Source: Eutreptiella sp. 'Long Island Sound 2002' (Eukaryota; Euglenozoa; Euglenophyceae; Eutreptiales; Eutreptiaceae). From it: a DNA stretch of 64,000 nucleotides. The notes beneath the pieces are model-generated. The model was not told the origin of the DNA and made no database searches. It was given only the letters and a program-made list of their open reading frames with translations. The stretch lies in contig OZ038381.1 of the NCBI GenBank assembly GCA_964036045.1, positions 120,152,843 to 120,216,842 on the forward strand. The letters run 5' to 3'. A program made the translations under genes and the position numbers. Each line of letters starts with the position of its first letter. The first letter of the stretch is position 1. Shown piece after piece: positions 42,189 to 56,400 of the stretch.

Positions 42189-45100
42189 CATCAAGACTCG
42201 AACTAGGACCGAGCCGGGTTCTCTTGCGTAACGCATCGGAGATCACCGTTGAAGAAAGAGCACTTGCTTTTGAGAAAAGCCTCCACGGTCAAGACGATCG
42301 TCCTGAAACACGGCTCAAAAACGGCTCATTTTCACCTCAAAATGGACCACGGTGTGGCACCACGGCATGGTACCTGCCGTATTGAACACCCATTTGCCAT
42401 CCTTTGATAGCCCAATCGCCATGGAACAACAACGGCCCTCATTGCAAACGCCCACTTGACAAACCACCGATCGTCTTGGGTTTTCAGGACGATCGTCCTG
42501 AAAAAAGGCCAAAAATAGCCATTTTTGGACACTAAATCGGCCGTAGAACTGGCTAGACGGCTCAAAACGCAACGAAACTTGTTTGTGGTGATGCACACTT
42601 GCACACTTGCACACTTGCTGTTTGTGTCATTTTGAGGTATTTGGATGCCCCTTTTGAGCCAGTGTCTTGCACAAGGACTTTTGGACCTCCTGCTTGCTGC
42701 TGCTGCTTGCTGCTTGCTGCTGCTGCTGCTTGCTGCTGCTAAAACGTGTTGCGCACCCTTGACCCTTAAAAGGTGGTGTAAAACCTCGACACGGTCCCAG
42801 CTCGGTAATCAAGACTCGAACTAGGACCGAGCTGGGTCCTAGTCTTGCGTAACGCATTGGAAATCACCGTTGAAGATAGAGCGCTTGCTTTAGAGATGTA
42901 CCTCCTGGCCAGGACGATCGTCCTGAAACACGGCTCAAAAAGGGCTCATTTTCACCTGAAAATGGACCACCATGTGGCACCACGGCATGGTACATGCCTT
43001 ATTGAACACCCATTTGCCATCATTTGATAGCCCAATGGCCATGGAAGAACAACGGCCCTCATTGCAAACGCCCACTTGACACACCGGCGATCGTCCTGAT
43101 TTTTCAGGAGGATAGTCCTCAAAACAGCCCAAAAACGGCCATTTTTGGACACTAAATCGGCCGTAGAACAGACTCAACGGCTCAAAACGCAACGAAAGTT
43201 GTTTGTGGTGATGCACACTTGCTCTCCGGTCGTTTTGAGCTACTTGGATGCCGGTTTTGAGCCACGGTGTGGTCACAAGGACTTTGGGACCTTCTGCTTG
43301 CTACTGCTGCTACTTGCTGCTGCTAAAACATGTTGCTCACCCTTGGCCCCTAAAAGGTGGTGTAAAACCTCAACACGGTAAACCGAGCTCGGTAATCAAG
43401 ACTCGTACTAGGACGGAGCTGGGTCCTAGTCTTGTGTAACGCATTGGAAATTACCGTGGAGGAAACACTGCCTGCTTTGGAGATGTGCCTCTACCGTAAG
43501 GACGATCGTCCTGAAAAACGGCTCAACAACGGCTCATTTTCAGCTCAAAATGGACCACCACGTGGCACCATGGCATGGTACATGCCTTAGTGAACGCCCA
43601 GTTGCAATCCTTTGATGGCCCAATCACTATGAAAGAACAACGGTCCCCATCGGAAACACGTACTCGGCACACCGGTGATCGTCCTGAACTTTCAGGACGA
43701 TCGTCCTGAATGCAGCCAAAAACGGGCATTTTTGGACACGAAATTGGCCGTAGAACGGGCTAGACGGCTCAAAATGCAACGAAACCTGTTTGTGGTGATG
43801 CACCTTTGCTCCCCGGTCGTGTTGAGCTACTTGGATGCCGGTTTGGAGCCACGGTGTGGTCGCAAGGACTTTTTAACCGCCTGCTTGCTGCTGCTGCTTG
43901 CTGCTGCTGCTTGCTGTTGCTGCTAAAACGTGTTGCCCACCCTTGGACCCTAAAAGATGGTGCAAAACCTCGACAGGGTAAACCCAGCTCGGTAATCAAG
44001 ACTCGAACTAGGACCGAGCTAGGTCCTAGTCTTGCGCAACACATTGGAGATCACCGTTGAGGAAAGACTGCTTGCTTTCCACATGTGCCCCCACGGTCGG
44101 GACGATCGTCCTGAAACACGGCTCAAAAACAGCTTGTTTTCACCTCAAAATGGACCACCGCCTGGCACCACGGCGTGGTACACGCCTTATTGAACACCCA
44201 TTTGCCATCTTTTGATAGCCCAATCGCCACGAAAGAACAACGGCCCTCATCAGAAACACCTGCTTGCCGTAGCGGCGATCGTATTGAACTTTCAGGACGA
44301 TCGTCCTGAAAACGGCCAAAGACGGCCCAAAAACGGCCATTCTTGGACACTAAATCGGCCGTAGAACGGGCTAGACGGCTCGAAATGCAACGAAGCTTGT
44401 TTGTGGTGATGCGCCTTGGCTCCCCGGTCGTTTTGAACTGCTTGGATGCCGGTTTTGAGCCGAGGTGTGGTCTCAAGTACTTTTTAAGCGCCTGCTTGCT
44501 GCTGCTTGCTCCTGCTGCTGCTTGCTGTTGCTTGCTAAAACTTGTAGCTCAGCCTTGGACCCTAAAAGGTGGTGTAAAACCTCGACAGGGTAAACCCACC
44601 TCGGTAATCGGGACTCGAACTAGGACCGAGCTGGGTCCTAGTCTTGCGTAACACATTGGAAATCACCGTTGAAGAAAGACCGCTTGCTTTAGAGATGTGC
44701 CTCCGTGGTTACGGCAATTGTCCTGAAGCACGGCTGGAAAACGGCTCATTTTCACCTCAAAATGGACCACCGCGTGGCACCATGGCGTGGTGCACGCCTT
44801 ATTGAACACCCATTTGCCATCCTTTAATAGCCCAATCGCCATGAAAGAACAACGGCCCTCATCAGAAACAACTGCTTGGCGTAGCGGCGATCGTCCTGAA
44901 AATTCAGGACGATCGTCCTAAAAACAGCCGAAAACAGCCTAAAAACGGCCATTTTTGGACACTAAATCGGGCATAGAACGGGCTAGATGGCTCGAAATGC
45001 AACGAAGCCTGTTTGTGGTGATGCGCTTTGGTCCCCGGTCGTTTTAAGCTACTTGGATGCCGGTTTTGAGCCGAGGTATGGTCGCAAGGACTTTTGGACC

Positions 45101-47479
45101 GGCTGTTGCTGCTGCTGCTGCTTGCTGCTGCTGCTGCTGCTTGCTAAAACGTATTGCTTACCTTTGGGCCCTAAAAGGTGGTGTAAAACCTCGACAGGGT
45201 AAACCCAGCTCGGTAATCAAGACTCGAACTAGGACCGAGCTCAAAAACGGCTCATTTTCATCTCAAAATGGACCACCGTGTGGCACCACGGCATGGTACA
45301 CGCCTTATTAAACACCCATTTGCCATCACTTCATAGCCCAATCGCCATGGAAGAGCAACGGCCCTCATTGCAAACGCCCAACTGACACATGGGCGATCGT
45401 CCTGAGTTTTCAGGACGGTCATCCTGAAAACAGCCCAAAAACGGTCATTTTTGGACACTAAATCGGCCCTAAAACGGCCTAGACGGCTCCAAACGCAACG
45501 AAACTTGTTTGTGGTGATACGCATTTGCTGCCCGGTCGTTTTGAGCTACTTGGATGCCGGTTTTGAGCCGCGGTGTGGTCGCAAGGATTTTTTATGCGTC
45601 TCCTGCTGCTTGCGTGCTGCTTGCTAAAACGTGTAGCTCAGCCTTGGCCCCCAAAAGATGGTGTAAAACCTCGACAGGGTAAACCCAGCTCGGTAATCAA
45701 GACTCGAACTAGGACCGAGCTGGGTCCTAGTCTTGCGTAACGCATTGGAGATCACCGTTGAGGAAAGGCTGCTTGCATTGCAGATGTGCCTCCACGGTCG
45801 GGACGTTCGTCCTGAAACACGGCTCAAAAACGGCTTGTTTTCACCTCAAAATGGACCACCGCATGGCACCACAGCGTGGTAAACGCCTTATTGAACACCC
45901 ATTTGCCATCATTTGATAGCCCAATCGCCATGAAAGAGCAACGGCCCTCATCGAAAACACCTGCTTGCCGTAGCGGCGATCGTCCTGAACTTTCAAAACG
46001 ATCGTCCTGTAGAAAGCCGAAAACAGCCTGAAAACGGCCATTTTTGGACACTAAATCGGCCGTAGAACGGGCTAGGCGGCTCAAAACGCAACGAAATTTG
46101 TTTGTGGTGATGCCCCTTTGCTCCCCGGTTGATTTGAGCTACTTGAAACCGATTTTGAGCCGCCGTGTGGTCGCAAGGACTTTTTATGCGCCTGCTGCTG
46201 CTGCTGCTGCTTGCTGCTTGCTAAAACGTGTTGCTCACCCTTGGCCCCTAAAAGGTGGTGTAAAACCTCGACAGGGTAAACCCAGCTCGGTAAAAAGGTG
46301 GTGTAAAACCTCGACAGAGTAAACCCAGCTCGGTAATCAAGACTCAAACTAGGACCGAGCTGGGTCCTAGTAGTGTGTAACGCATTGGAAATTACCGTGG
46401 AGGAAACACGCCCTGCTTTGGAGATGTGCCTCTACCGTAAGGACGATCGTCGTGAAAAAAGGCTCAAAATCGGCTCATTTTTACCTCAACATGGACCAGC
46501 ACGTGGCACCATGGCATGGTACATGCCTCATTAAACACCCACTTGCAATCATTTGATGGCCCAATCACTATGAAAGAACAACGGCCCCCATCGCAAACAC
46601 GTACTCAGCACACCGGTGATCCTCCTGAGTTTTCAGGGCGATTGTCCTCAAAACAGCCCAAAAACGGCCATTTTTGGACACGAAATTGGCCATACAACGG
46701 GCTAGACGGCTCAAAATGCAACGAAACTTGGTTGTGGTGATGCGCATTTGCTCCCCGGTTGTTTTGAGCTACTTGGATGCCGGTTTTGACCGACGTCGTG
46801 GTCGCAAGGACTTTTTACTTAACCGCCTGCTTGCTGCTGCTGCTTGCTGCTGCTGCTTGCTGTTGCTACTAAAACGTGTTGCCCACCCTTGGACCCTAAA
46901 GTGTGGTGTAAAACCTCGACAGGGTAAACCCAGCTCGGTAATAAAGACACGAACTAGGACCGAGCTGGTTCCTAGGCTTGCGTAACGCATTGGAGATCAC
47001 CGTTGAAGAAAGACCGCTTGTTTTAGAGATGTGCCTCCACGGTCAAGACGATCGTCCTGAAACACGGCCCAAAAACGGCTCGTTTTCACCTCAAAATGGA
47101 CCACCGTGTGGCACCACGGCATGGTACATGCCGTATTGAACACTCATTTGCCATTATTTGATAGGGCAATCGCCATGGAAGAACAAGGGCCCTCATTGCA
47201 AACGCCCACTTGACACAATGGCTATCGTCCTGAGTTTTTAGGACGATCGTCCTAAAAACAGCCCAAAAACGGCCATTTTTGGACCCTGAATCGGCCATAG
47301 AACGGGCTAGACGGCTCGAAATGCAACGAAACCTGTTTGTGGAGATGCGCCTTTGTTCCCCGGTCGTTTTGAGCTACTTGGATGCCGATTTTTGAGCCAC
47401 GGTGTGGTCGCAAGGACCTGCTGCTTGCTGCTTGCTGCTTGCTAAAATGTGTAGCTCATCCTTGGACCCTGAACGGTGG
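42189..47479 (-). repeat. ~600-bp satellite, inverted block (about nine monomers)
   Basis: All monomer landmarks appear as reverse complements (AAACCTCGACAGGG near 42785, 43369, 43970, 44579, 45189, 45669, 46266, 46305 and 46913). The left switch is a foldback: 41.7-42.135 kb and 42.199-42.6 kb are arms, sharing private variants such as GCAAGAGGACCCGGCTC and AAAGAGCACTTG, around a 63-base centre. The right switch at about 47480 is also a foldback, with GGATGAGCTACAC on one side and GTGTAGCTCATCC on the other. Confidence 0.9.
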
Positions 47480-50400
47480 TTACCGAGCTGGGTTTACCCT
47501 GTCGAGGTTTTGCACCACCTTTTAGGGGCCAAGGATGAGCTACACGTTTTAGCAGCAACAGCAAGCAGCAGCAGCAGCAGCAAGCAGGCGAGTAAAAAGT
47601 CCTTGCGACCACACCGCGGCTCAAAACCGGCATCCAAGTAGCCCAAAACGACCGGGGAGCAAATGCGCATCACCACAAACAAGTTTCGTTGCATTTCGAG
47701 CCGTCTAGCCCGTTCTACGGCCGATTTAGTGTCCAAAAATGGCCGTTTTTGGGCTGTTGTTGTTGGACGATCGTCCTGAAAAATCAGGACGATCGCCGGT
47801 GTGTCAAGTGGGCGTTTGCAATGAGGGCCGTTGTTCTTCCATGGCCATTGGGCTATCAAATGATGGCAAATGGGTGTTCAATAAGGCATGTACCATGCCG
47901 TGGTGCCACACGGTGATCCATTTTTAGGTGAAAATGAGCCCTTTTTGAGCCGTGTTTCAGGACAATCGTCCTGACCGTGGAGGCACATGTGCACAGCAGC
48001 GGTCTTTCTTCAACGGTGATCTCCAATGCGTTACGCAAGACTAGGACCCAGCTCCGTCCTAGTTCGAGTCTTGATTACCGAGCTGGGTTTACCCTGTAGA
48101 GGTTTTACACCACCTTTTAGGGGCCAAGGCTCGGCTACACGTTTTAGCAGCAACAGAAAGCAGCAGCAGCAGCAGCAGCAGCAAGCAGGCGAGTAAAAAG
48201 TCCTTGCGACCACACCGCGGCTCAAAACCGGCATCCAAGCAGCTCAAAACGACCGGGGAGCCAAGGCGCATCACCACAAACAAGTTTCGTTGCATTTCGA
48301 GCCGTCTAGCCCGTTCGACGGCCGATTTAGTGTCCAAAAATGGCCGTTGTTGGGCTGTTTTTGGCTGTTTTCAGTACGATCGCCCCGAAAGTTCAGGACG
48401 ATCGCCGCTACGCCAAGCAGGTGTTTCCGATGAGGGCCGTTGTTCTTTCATGGCGATAGGGCTATCAAATGATGGCAAATGGGTGTTCAATAAGGCGTGT
48501 ACCACTTCGTGGTGCCACGCGGTGGTCCATTTTGCGGTAAAAATGAGCCGTTATTGAGCCGTGTTTCAGGACAATCGTCGTAGCGGGGAGGCACATCTCT
48601 AAAGCAAGCGGTCTTTCCTCAACGGTGATCTCCAATGTGTTACGCAAGACTAGGACCCAGCTCGGTCCTAGTTCGAGTCTTGATTACTGAGCTGGGTTTA
48701 CCCTGTCGAGGTTTTACACCACCTTTTAGGGTCCAAGGGTGAGCAACACACTTTAGGAGCAGCAGCAAGCAGCAGCAGGAGCAAGCAGGCGAGTAAAAAG
48801 TCCTTGTGACCGAACCGCGGCTCAAAACCGGCATCCAAGTAGCCCAAAACGACCGGGGAGCAAATGCGCATCACCACAAACAAGTTTCGTTGCATTTCGA
48901 GCCGTCTAGCCCGTTCTACGGCCGATTTAGTGTCCAAAAATGGCCGTTTTTGGGCTGCTTTCAGGACGATCGTCCTGAAAACTCAGGACGATCGCCAGTG
49001 TGTCAAGTGGGCGTTTGCAACTAGGGCCGTTCTTCTTCCATGGCGATTGGGCTATCAAATGATGGCAAATGGGTGTTCAATAAGGCATGTACCATGCCGT
49101 GGTGCCACACGGTGATCTATTTTTAGGTGAAAATGAGCCCTTTTTGAGCCGTGTTTCAGGACGATCGTCCTGACCGTGGAGGCACATCTGCACAGCAAGC
49201 GGTCTTTCTTCAACGGTGATGTCCAATGCGTTACGCAAGACTAGGACCCAGCTCGGTCCTAGTTCGAGTCTTGATTACCGAGCTGGGTTTACCCTGTCGA
49301 GGTTTTACACCACCTTTTAGGGGCCAAGGCTCAGCTACACGTTTTAGCAGCAACAGCAAGCAGCAGCAGCAGCAAGCAGCAGCAAGGTGGCGAGTAAAAA
49401 GTCCTTGCGACCACACCGCGGCTCAAAACCGGCATCCAAGTAGCTCAAAACGACCGGGGAGCCAAGGCGCATCACCACAAACAAGTTTCGTTGCATTTCG
49501 AGCCGTCTAGCCCGTTCTACGGCCGATTTAGTGTCCAAAAATGGCCGTTGTTGGGCTGTTTTTGGCTGTTTTCAGGACGATCGTCCTGAAAGTTGAGGAC
49601 GATCGCCGCTACACCAAGCAGGTGTTTCCGATGAGGGCCGTTGTTCTTTCATGGCGATAGGGCTATCAAAGGATGGCAAATGGGTGTTCAATAAGGCGTG
49701 TACCACTCCGTGGTGCCACGCGGTGGTCCATTTTGCGGTAAAAATGAGCCGTTATTGAGCCGTGTTTCAAGACAATCGTCGTAGCGGGGAGGCACATCTC
49801 TAAAGCAAGCGGTCTTTCTTCAACGGTGATGTCCAATGTGTTACGCAAGACTAGGACCCAGCTCCGTCCTAGTTCGAGTCTTGATTACCGAGCTGGGTTT
49901 ACCCTGTCGAGGTTTTACACCACCTTTTAGGGTCCAAGGGTGAGCAACACGCTTTAGCAGGAGCAGCGAGCAGCAGCAGGAGCAAGCAGGCGAGTAAAAA
50001 GTCCTTGTGACCACACCGCGGCTCAAAACCGGCATCCAAGTAGCTCAAAACGACCGGGGAGCAAAGGCGCATCACCGCAAACAACTTTCGTTGCATTTTG
50101 AGCCGTGTAGCCCATTCTATGGCCGATTTAGTGTCCAAAAATGGCCGTTTTTGGGCTGTTTTTGGCCGTTTTCAGGACGATCGTCCTGAAAGTTCAAGAC
50201 GATCGCCGCTACGCCAAGCAGGTGTTTCCGACGAGGGCCGTTGTTCTTTCATGCTAATTGGGCTATCAAAGGATGGCAAATGGGTGTTGAATAAGGCGTG
50301 TACCACGCCATGGTGCCACGCGGTGGTCCATTTTGAGGTTAAAATGAGCCGTTATGGAGCCGTGTTTCAGGACAATCGTCGTAACCATGGAGGCACAACT

Positions 50401-53400
50401 CTAAAGCAAGCGGTCTTTCTTCAACGGTGATCTCCAATGCGTTACGCAAGACTAGGACCCAGCTCGTTCCTAGTTCGAGTCTTGATTACCGAGCTGGGTG
50501 TACCCTGTCGAGGTTTTACAGCACCTTTTAGGGGCCAAGGGTGAGCAACACGTTTTAGGAGCAGCAAGCAGCATGCAGCAGCAACAAGCAGCAAGCAGCA
50601 GCAACAAGCAGCAAGCAGCAGACGCTTGAAAAGTCCTTGAGGCCACACCGCGGGTCAAAACCGGCATCCAAGTAGCTCAAAACGACCGGGTAGCCAAGGC
50701 GCATCACCGCAAACAAGTTTCGTTGCATTTCGACCCGTCTAGCCTGTTCTACGGCCGATTTAGTGTCCAAAAATGGCCGTTTTGGGGCTGTTTTCGGCCG
50801 TTTTCAGGACAATCGTCCTGAAAGTTCAGGACGATCGCCGCTACGCCAAGTGTTTCCGATGAGGGCCGTTGTTCTTTCATGGCGATTGGGCTATCAAAGG
50901 ATGGCAAATGGGTGTTCAATAAGGCGTGTACCACGCCGTGGTGCCGAGCGGTCGTCCGTTTTGACGTGAAAATGAGCCGTTTTCCAGCCATGTTTCAGGA
51001 CAATCGCCCTAACCATGGAGGCACATCTCTAATGCAAGCGGTCTTTCTTCAACGGTGATCTCCAATGCGTTACGCAAGACTAGGACCCAGCTCGGTCCTA
51101 GTTCGAGTCTTGATTACCGTGCTGGGTTTACCCTGTCGAGGTTTTACACCACCTTTTAGGGGCCAAGGGTGAGCACCACGTTTTAGTAGCAGCAAGCAGC
51201 AGCAAGCAGCAGCAGCAGCAGCAAGCAGAAGGTCCAAAAGTCCTTGTGACCACACCGCGGCTCAAAACCGGCATCCAAGTAGCTCAAAACGACCGGGGAG
51301 CGAATGCGCATCACCACAACCAAGTTTCGTTGCATTTCGAGCCGTCTCGCCCGTTCTACGGCCAATTTTGTGTCCAGAAATGGCCGTTTTCGGGCTGTTT
51401 TCAGGACGATCGTCCTGAAAACTAAGGACGATCGCCAGTGTGTCAAGTGGGCATTTGCAACGAGGGCCGTTGTTCTTCCATGGCGATAGGGCTATCAAAG
51501 GATGGCAAATGGGTGTTCAATAAGGCGTGTACCACTCCGTGGTGCCACGCGGTGGTCCATTTTGCGGTAAAAATGAGGCGTTATTGAGCCGTGTTTCAAG
51601 ACAATCGTCGTAGCGGGGAGGCACATCTCTAAAGCAAGCGGTCTTTCTTCAACGGTGATGTCCAATGTGTTACGCAAGACTAGGACCCAGCTCCGTCCTA
51701 GTTCGAGTCTTGATTACCGAGCTGGGTTTACCCTGTCGAGGTTTTACACCACCTTTTAGGGTCCAAGGGTGAGCAACACGCTTTAGCAGGAGCAGCGAGC
51801 AGCAGCAGGAGCAAGCAGGCGAGTAAAAAGTCCTTGTGACCACACCGCGGCTCAAAACCGGCATCCAATTAGCTCAAAACGACCGGGGAGCAAAGGCGCA
51901 TCACCGCAAACAACTTTCGTTGCATTTTGAGCCGTGTAGCCCATTCTATGGCCGATTTAGTGTCCAAAAATGGCCGTTTTTGGGCTGTTTTTGGCCGTTT
52001 TCAGGACGATTGTCCTGAAAGTTCAAAACGATCGCCGCTACGCCAAGCAGGTGTTTCCGACGAGGGCCGTTGTTCTTTCATGCTAATTGGGCTATCAAAG
52101 GATGGCAAATGGGTGTTGAATAAGGCGTGTACCACGCCATGGTGCCGGGCGGTGGTCCATTTTGAGGTTAAAATGAGCCGTTATGGAGCCGTGTTTCAGG
52201 ACAATCGTCGTAACCATGGAGGCACAACTCTAAAGCAAGCGGTCTTTCTTCAACGGTGATGTCCAATGCGTTACGCAAGACTAGGACCCAGCTCGGTCCT
52301 AGTTCGAGTCTTGATTACCGAGCTGGGTTTACCATGTCGAGGTTTTACACCACCTTTTAGGGGCCAAGGGTGAGCAACACGTTTTAGCAGCAGCAAGCAG
52401 CAAGCAGCAGCAGCAAGCAGCAAGCAGCAGGCGCTTGAAAAGTCCTTGAGGCCACACCGCGGGTCAAAACCGGCATCCAAGTAGCTCAGGACGACCGGGT
52501 AGCCAAGGCGCATCACCGCAAACAAGTTTCGTTGCATTTCGACCCGTCTAGCCTGTTCTACGGCCGATTTAGTGTCCAAAAATGGCCGTTTTGGGGCTGT
52601 TTTCGGCCGTTTTCAGGACGATCGTCCTGAAAGTTCAGGACGATCGCCGCTACGCCAAGTGTTTCCGATGAGGGCCGTTGTTCTTTCATGGCGATTGGGC
52701 TATCAAAGGATGGCAAATGGGTGTTCAATAAGGCGTGTACCACGCCGTGGTGCCGAGCGGTCGTCCATTTTGACGTGAAAATGAGCCGTTTTCCAGCCAT
52801 GTTTCAGGACAATCGCCCTAACCATGGAGGCACATCTCTAATGCAAGCGGTCTTTCTTCAACGGTGATCTCCAATGCGTTACGCAAGACTAGGACCCAGC
52901 TCGGTCCTAGTTCGAGTCTTGATTACCGAGCTGGGTTTACCCTGTCGAGGTTTTACACCACCTTTTAGGGGCCAAGGGTGAGCACCACGTTTTAGCAGCA
53001 GCAAGCAGCAGCAAGCAGCAGCAGCAGCAGCAAGCAGAAGGTCCAAAAGTCCTTGTGACCACGGCGTGGCTCAAAACCGGCATCCAAGTAGCTCAAAACG
53101 ACCGGGGAGCGAATGCGCATCACCACAAACAAGTTTCGTTGCATTTCGAGCCGTCTCGCCCGTTCTACGGCCAATTTAGTGTCCAGAAATGGCCGTTTTT
53201 GGGCTGTTTTCAGGACGATCGTCCTGAAAACTAAGGACGATCGCCAGTGTGTCAAGTGGGCATTTGCAACGAGGGCCGTTGTTCTTCCATGGCGATTGGG
53301 CTATCAAATGATGGCAAATGGGTGTTCAATAAGGCATGTACCATGCCGTGGTGCCACGTGGTGGTCCTTTTTGAGGTGAAAATGAGCCGTTTTTGAGCCG

Positions 53401-56400
53401 TGTTTTAGGGCCATCGTCATGACCGTGGAGGCACGTCTCTAAAGCAAGCGGTCTTTCTTTAACGGTGGGGGCAACCATCCAAGTAGCTCAAAACGACCGG
53501 GGAGCAAAGGCGCATCACCGCAAACAAGTTTCATTGCGTTTTGAGCCGTCTAGCCCGTTCTACGGCCAATTTAGTGTCCAAAAATGGCCGTTTTTGGGCT
53601 GTTTTCAGGACGATCGTCCTGAAAACTCAGGACGATCGCCAGTGTGTCAAGTGGGCGTTTGCAACGAGGGCCGTTCTTCTTCCATGGTGATTGGGCTATC
53701 AAATGATAGCAAATGGGTGTTCAATACGGCGTGTACCATGCCGTGGTGCCACACGGTGGTCCATTTCGAGGTGAAAATGAGCCGTTTTTGAACCGTGTTT
53801 CAGGACGATGGTCCTGGCCGTGGAGGCACATGTGTAAAGCAAGCGGTCTTTCTTCAACGGTGATTTCCAATGCGTTACGCAAGACTAGGACCCAGCTCGG
53901 TCCTAGTTCGAGTCTTGATTACCGAGCTGGGTTTACCCTGTCGAGGTTTTACACCACCTTTTAGGGGCCAAGGGTGAGCAACACGTTTTAGCAAGCAGCA
54001 AGGAGCAGCAAGCAGCAGCAAGCAGCAAGCAGCAAAAGGTCCAAAAGTCCTTGCGACCACGACGTGGCTCAAAACCGTCATCCAAGTAGCTCAAAACGAC
54101 CGGGGAGCCAAGGCGCATCACCACAAACAAGTTTCGTTGCATTTCGAGCCGTCTAGCCCGTTCTACGGCCGATTTAGTGTCCAAAAATGGCCGTTTTGGG
54201 GCTGTTTTCGGCCGTTTTCAGGACGATCGTCCTGAAAGTTCAGAACGATCGCCGCTACGCCAAGTGTTTCCGATGAGGGCCGTTGTTCTTTCATGGCGAT
54301 TGGGCTATCAAAGGAATGCAAATGGGTGTTCAATAAGGCGTGTACCACGCCGTGGTGCCGAGCGGTCGTCCATTTTGACGTGAAAATGAGCCGTTTTCCA
54401 GCCATGTTTCAGGACAATCGCCCTAACCATGGAGGCACATCTCTAATGCAAGCGGTCTTTTGTTCAACGGTGATCTCCAATGCGTTACGCAAGACTAGGA
54501 CCCAGCTCGGTCCTAGTTCGAGTCTTGATTACCGAGCTGGGTTTACCCTGTCGAGGTTTTACACCACCTTTTAGGGGCCAAGGGTGAGCAACACGTTTTA
54601 GCAGCAGCAAGCAGCAGCAAGCAGCAGCAGCAGCAGCAAGCAGAAGGTCCAAAAGTCCTTGTGACCACGACGTGGCTCAAAACCGGCATCCAAGTAGCTC
54701 AAAACGACCGGGGAGCGAATGCGCATCACCACAAACAAGTTTCGTTGCATTTCGAGCCGTCTTGCCCGTTCTACGGCCAATTTAGTGTCCAAAAATGGCC
54801 GTTTTTTGGCTGTTTTCAGGACGATCGTCCTGAAAACTAAGGACGATCGCCGGTGTGTCAGCTGGGCGTTTGCAACGAGGGCCGTTCTTCTTCCATGCCG
54901 ATTGGGCTATCAAATGATGGCAAATGGGTGTTGAATAAGGCATGTACCATGCCGTGGTGCCACACGGTGGTCCATTTTGAGGTGAAAACGAGCCGTTTTT
55001 GAGCCGTGTTTTAGGGCCATCGTCATGACCGTGGAGGCACGTCTCTAAAGCAAGCGGTCTTTCTTCAACGGTGATTTCCAATGCGTTACGCAAGACTAGG
55101 ACCCAGCTCGGTCCTAGTTCGAGTCTTGATTAGCGAGCTGGGTTTACCCTGTCGAGGTTTTACACCACCTTTTAGGGGCCAAGGGTGAGCAACACGTTTT
55201 AGCAAGCAGCAAGCAGCAGCAGCAGCAGCAAGCAGCAAGCAGCAAAAGGTCCAAAGATCCTTGCGACCACGACGTGGCTCAAAACTGTCATCCAAGTAGC
55301 TCAAAACGACCGGGCAGCCAAGGTGCATCACCACAAACAAGTTTCGTTGCATTTCGAGCCGTCTAGCCCGTTCTACGGCCGATTTAGTGTCCAAAAATGG
55401 CCGTTTTTGGGCTGTTTTAAGGACGATCATGCTGAAAAATCAGGATGATCGCCGGTGTGTCAAGTGGGCGTTTGCAATGAGGGCCGTTGTATCTCCATGG
55501 CGATTGGCCTATGAAATGATGGCAAATGGGTGTTCAATAAGGCGTGTACCACGCCGTGGTGCCACGCGGTCGTCCATTTTGAGGTAAAAATGAGCCGTTT
55601 CTGATCCGTGTTTCAGCACAATCGTCCTGACCGTGGAGGTACATCCCTAAAGCAAGCGGTCTTTCTTCAACGGTGATTTCCAATGCGTCCCACAAGACTA
55701 GGAACCAGCTCGGTCCTACTTTGAGTCTTGATTACCGAGCTGGGTTTACCCTGTCGAGGTTTTATACCACCTTTTTACCGAGCTGGGTTTACCTTGTCGA
55801 GGTTTTACACCACCTTTTAGGGGCCAAGGGTGAGCAACACGTTTTAGCAAGCAGCAGCAGCAGCAGCAGGCGGTCCAAAAGTCCTTGCGACGACACCATT
55901 GCTCAAAACCGGCATCCAAGTAGCTCAAAACGACCGGGGGGCAAAGGGGCATCACCACAAACAAGTTTCGTTGCGTTTTGAGCCGCCTAGCCGGTTCTAC
56001 GGCCGATTTGATGTCCCAAAATGGCCGTTTTTGGGCTGCTTTCAGGACGATCGTCCTGAGAACCCAGGACGATCGTCGGTGTGTCAAGTGGGCGTTTGCA
56101 ATGAGGGCCGTTCTTCTTCCATGGCGATTGGGCTATCAAATGATGGCGAATGGATGTTAAACAAGGCATGTACCATGCGGTGGTGCCACACAGTGGTCCG
56201 TTTTGAGGTTAAAATGAGCCGTTTTTGAGCCATGTTTTAGGACGATCGTCTTGACCGTGGAGGCACACCTGCAAAGCAAGCCGTCTTTCTTCAACGGTGA
56301 TCTCCAACACGTTACGCAAGATTAGGACCCAGCTCGGTCCTAGTTCGAGTCTTGATTACCGAGCTGGGTTTACCCTGTCAAGGTTTTACACCACCTTTTA

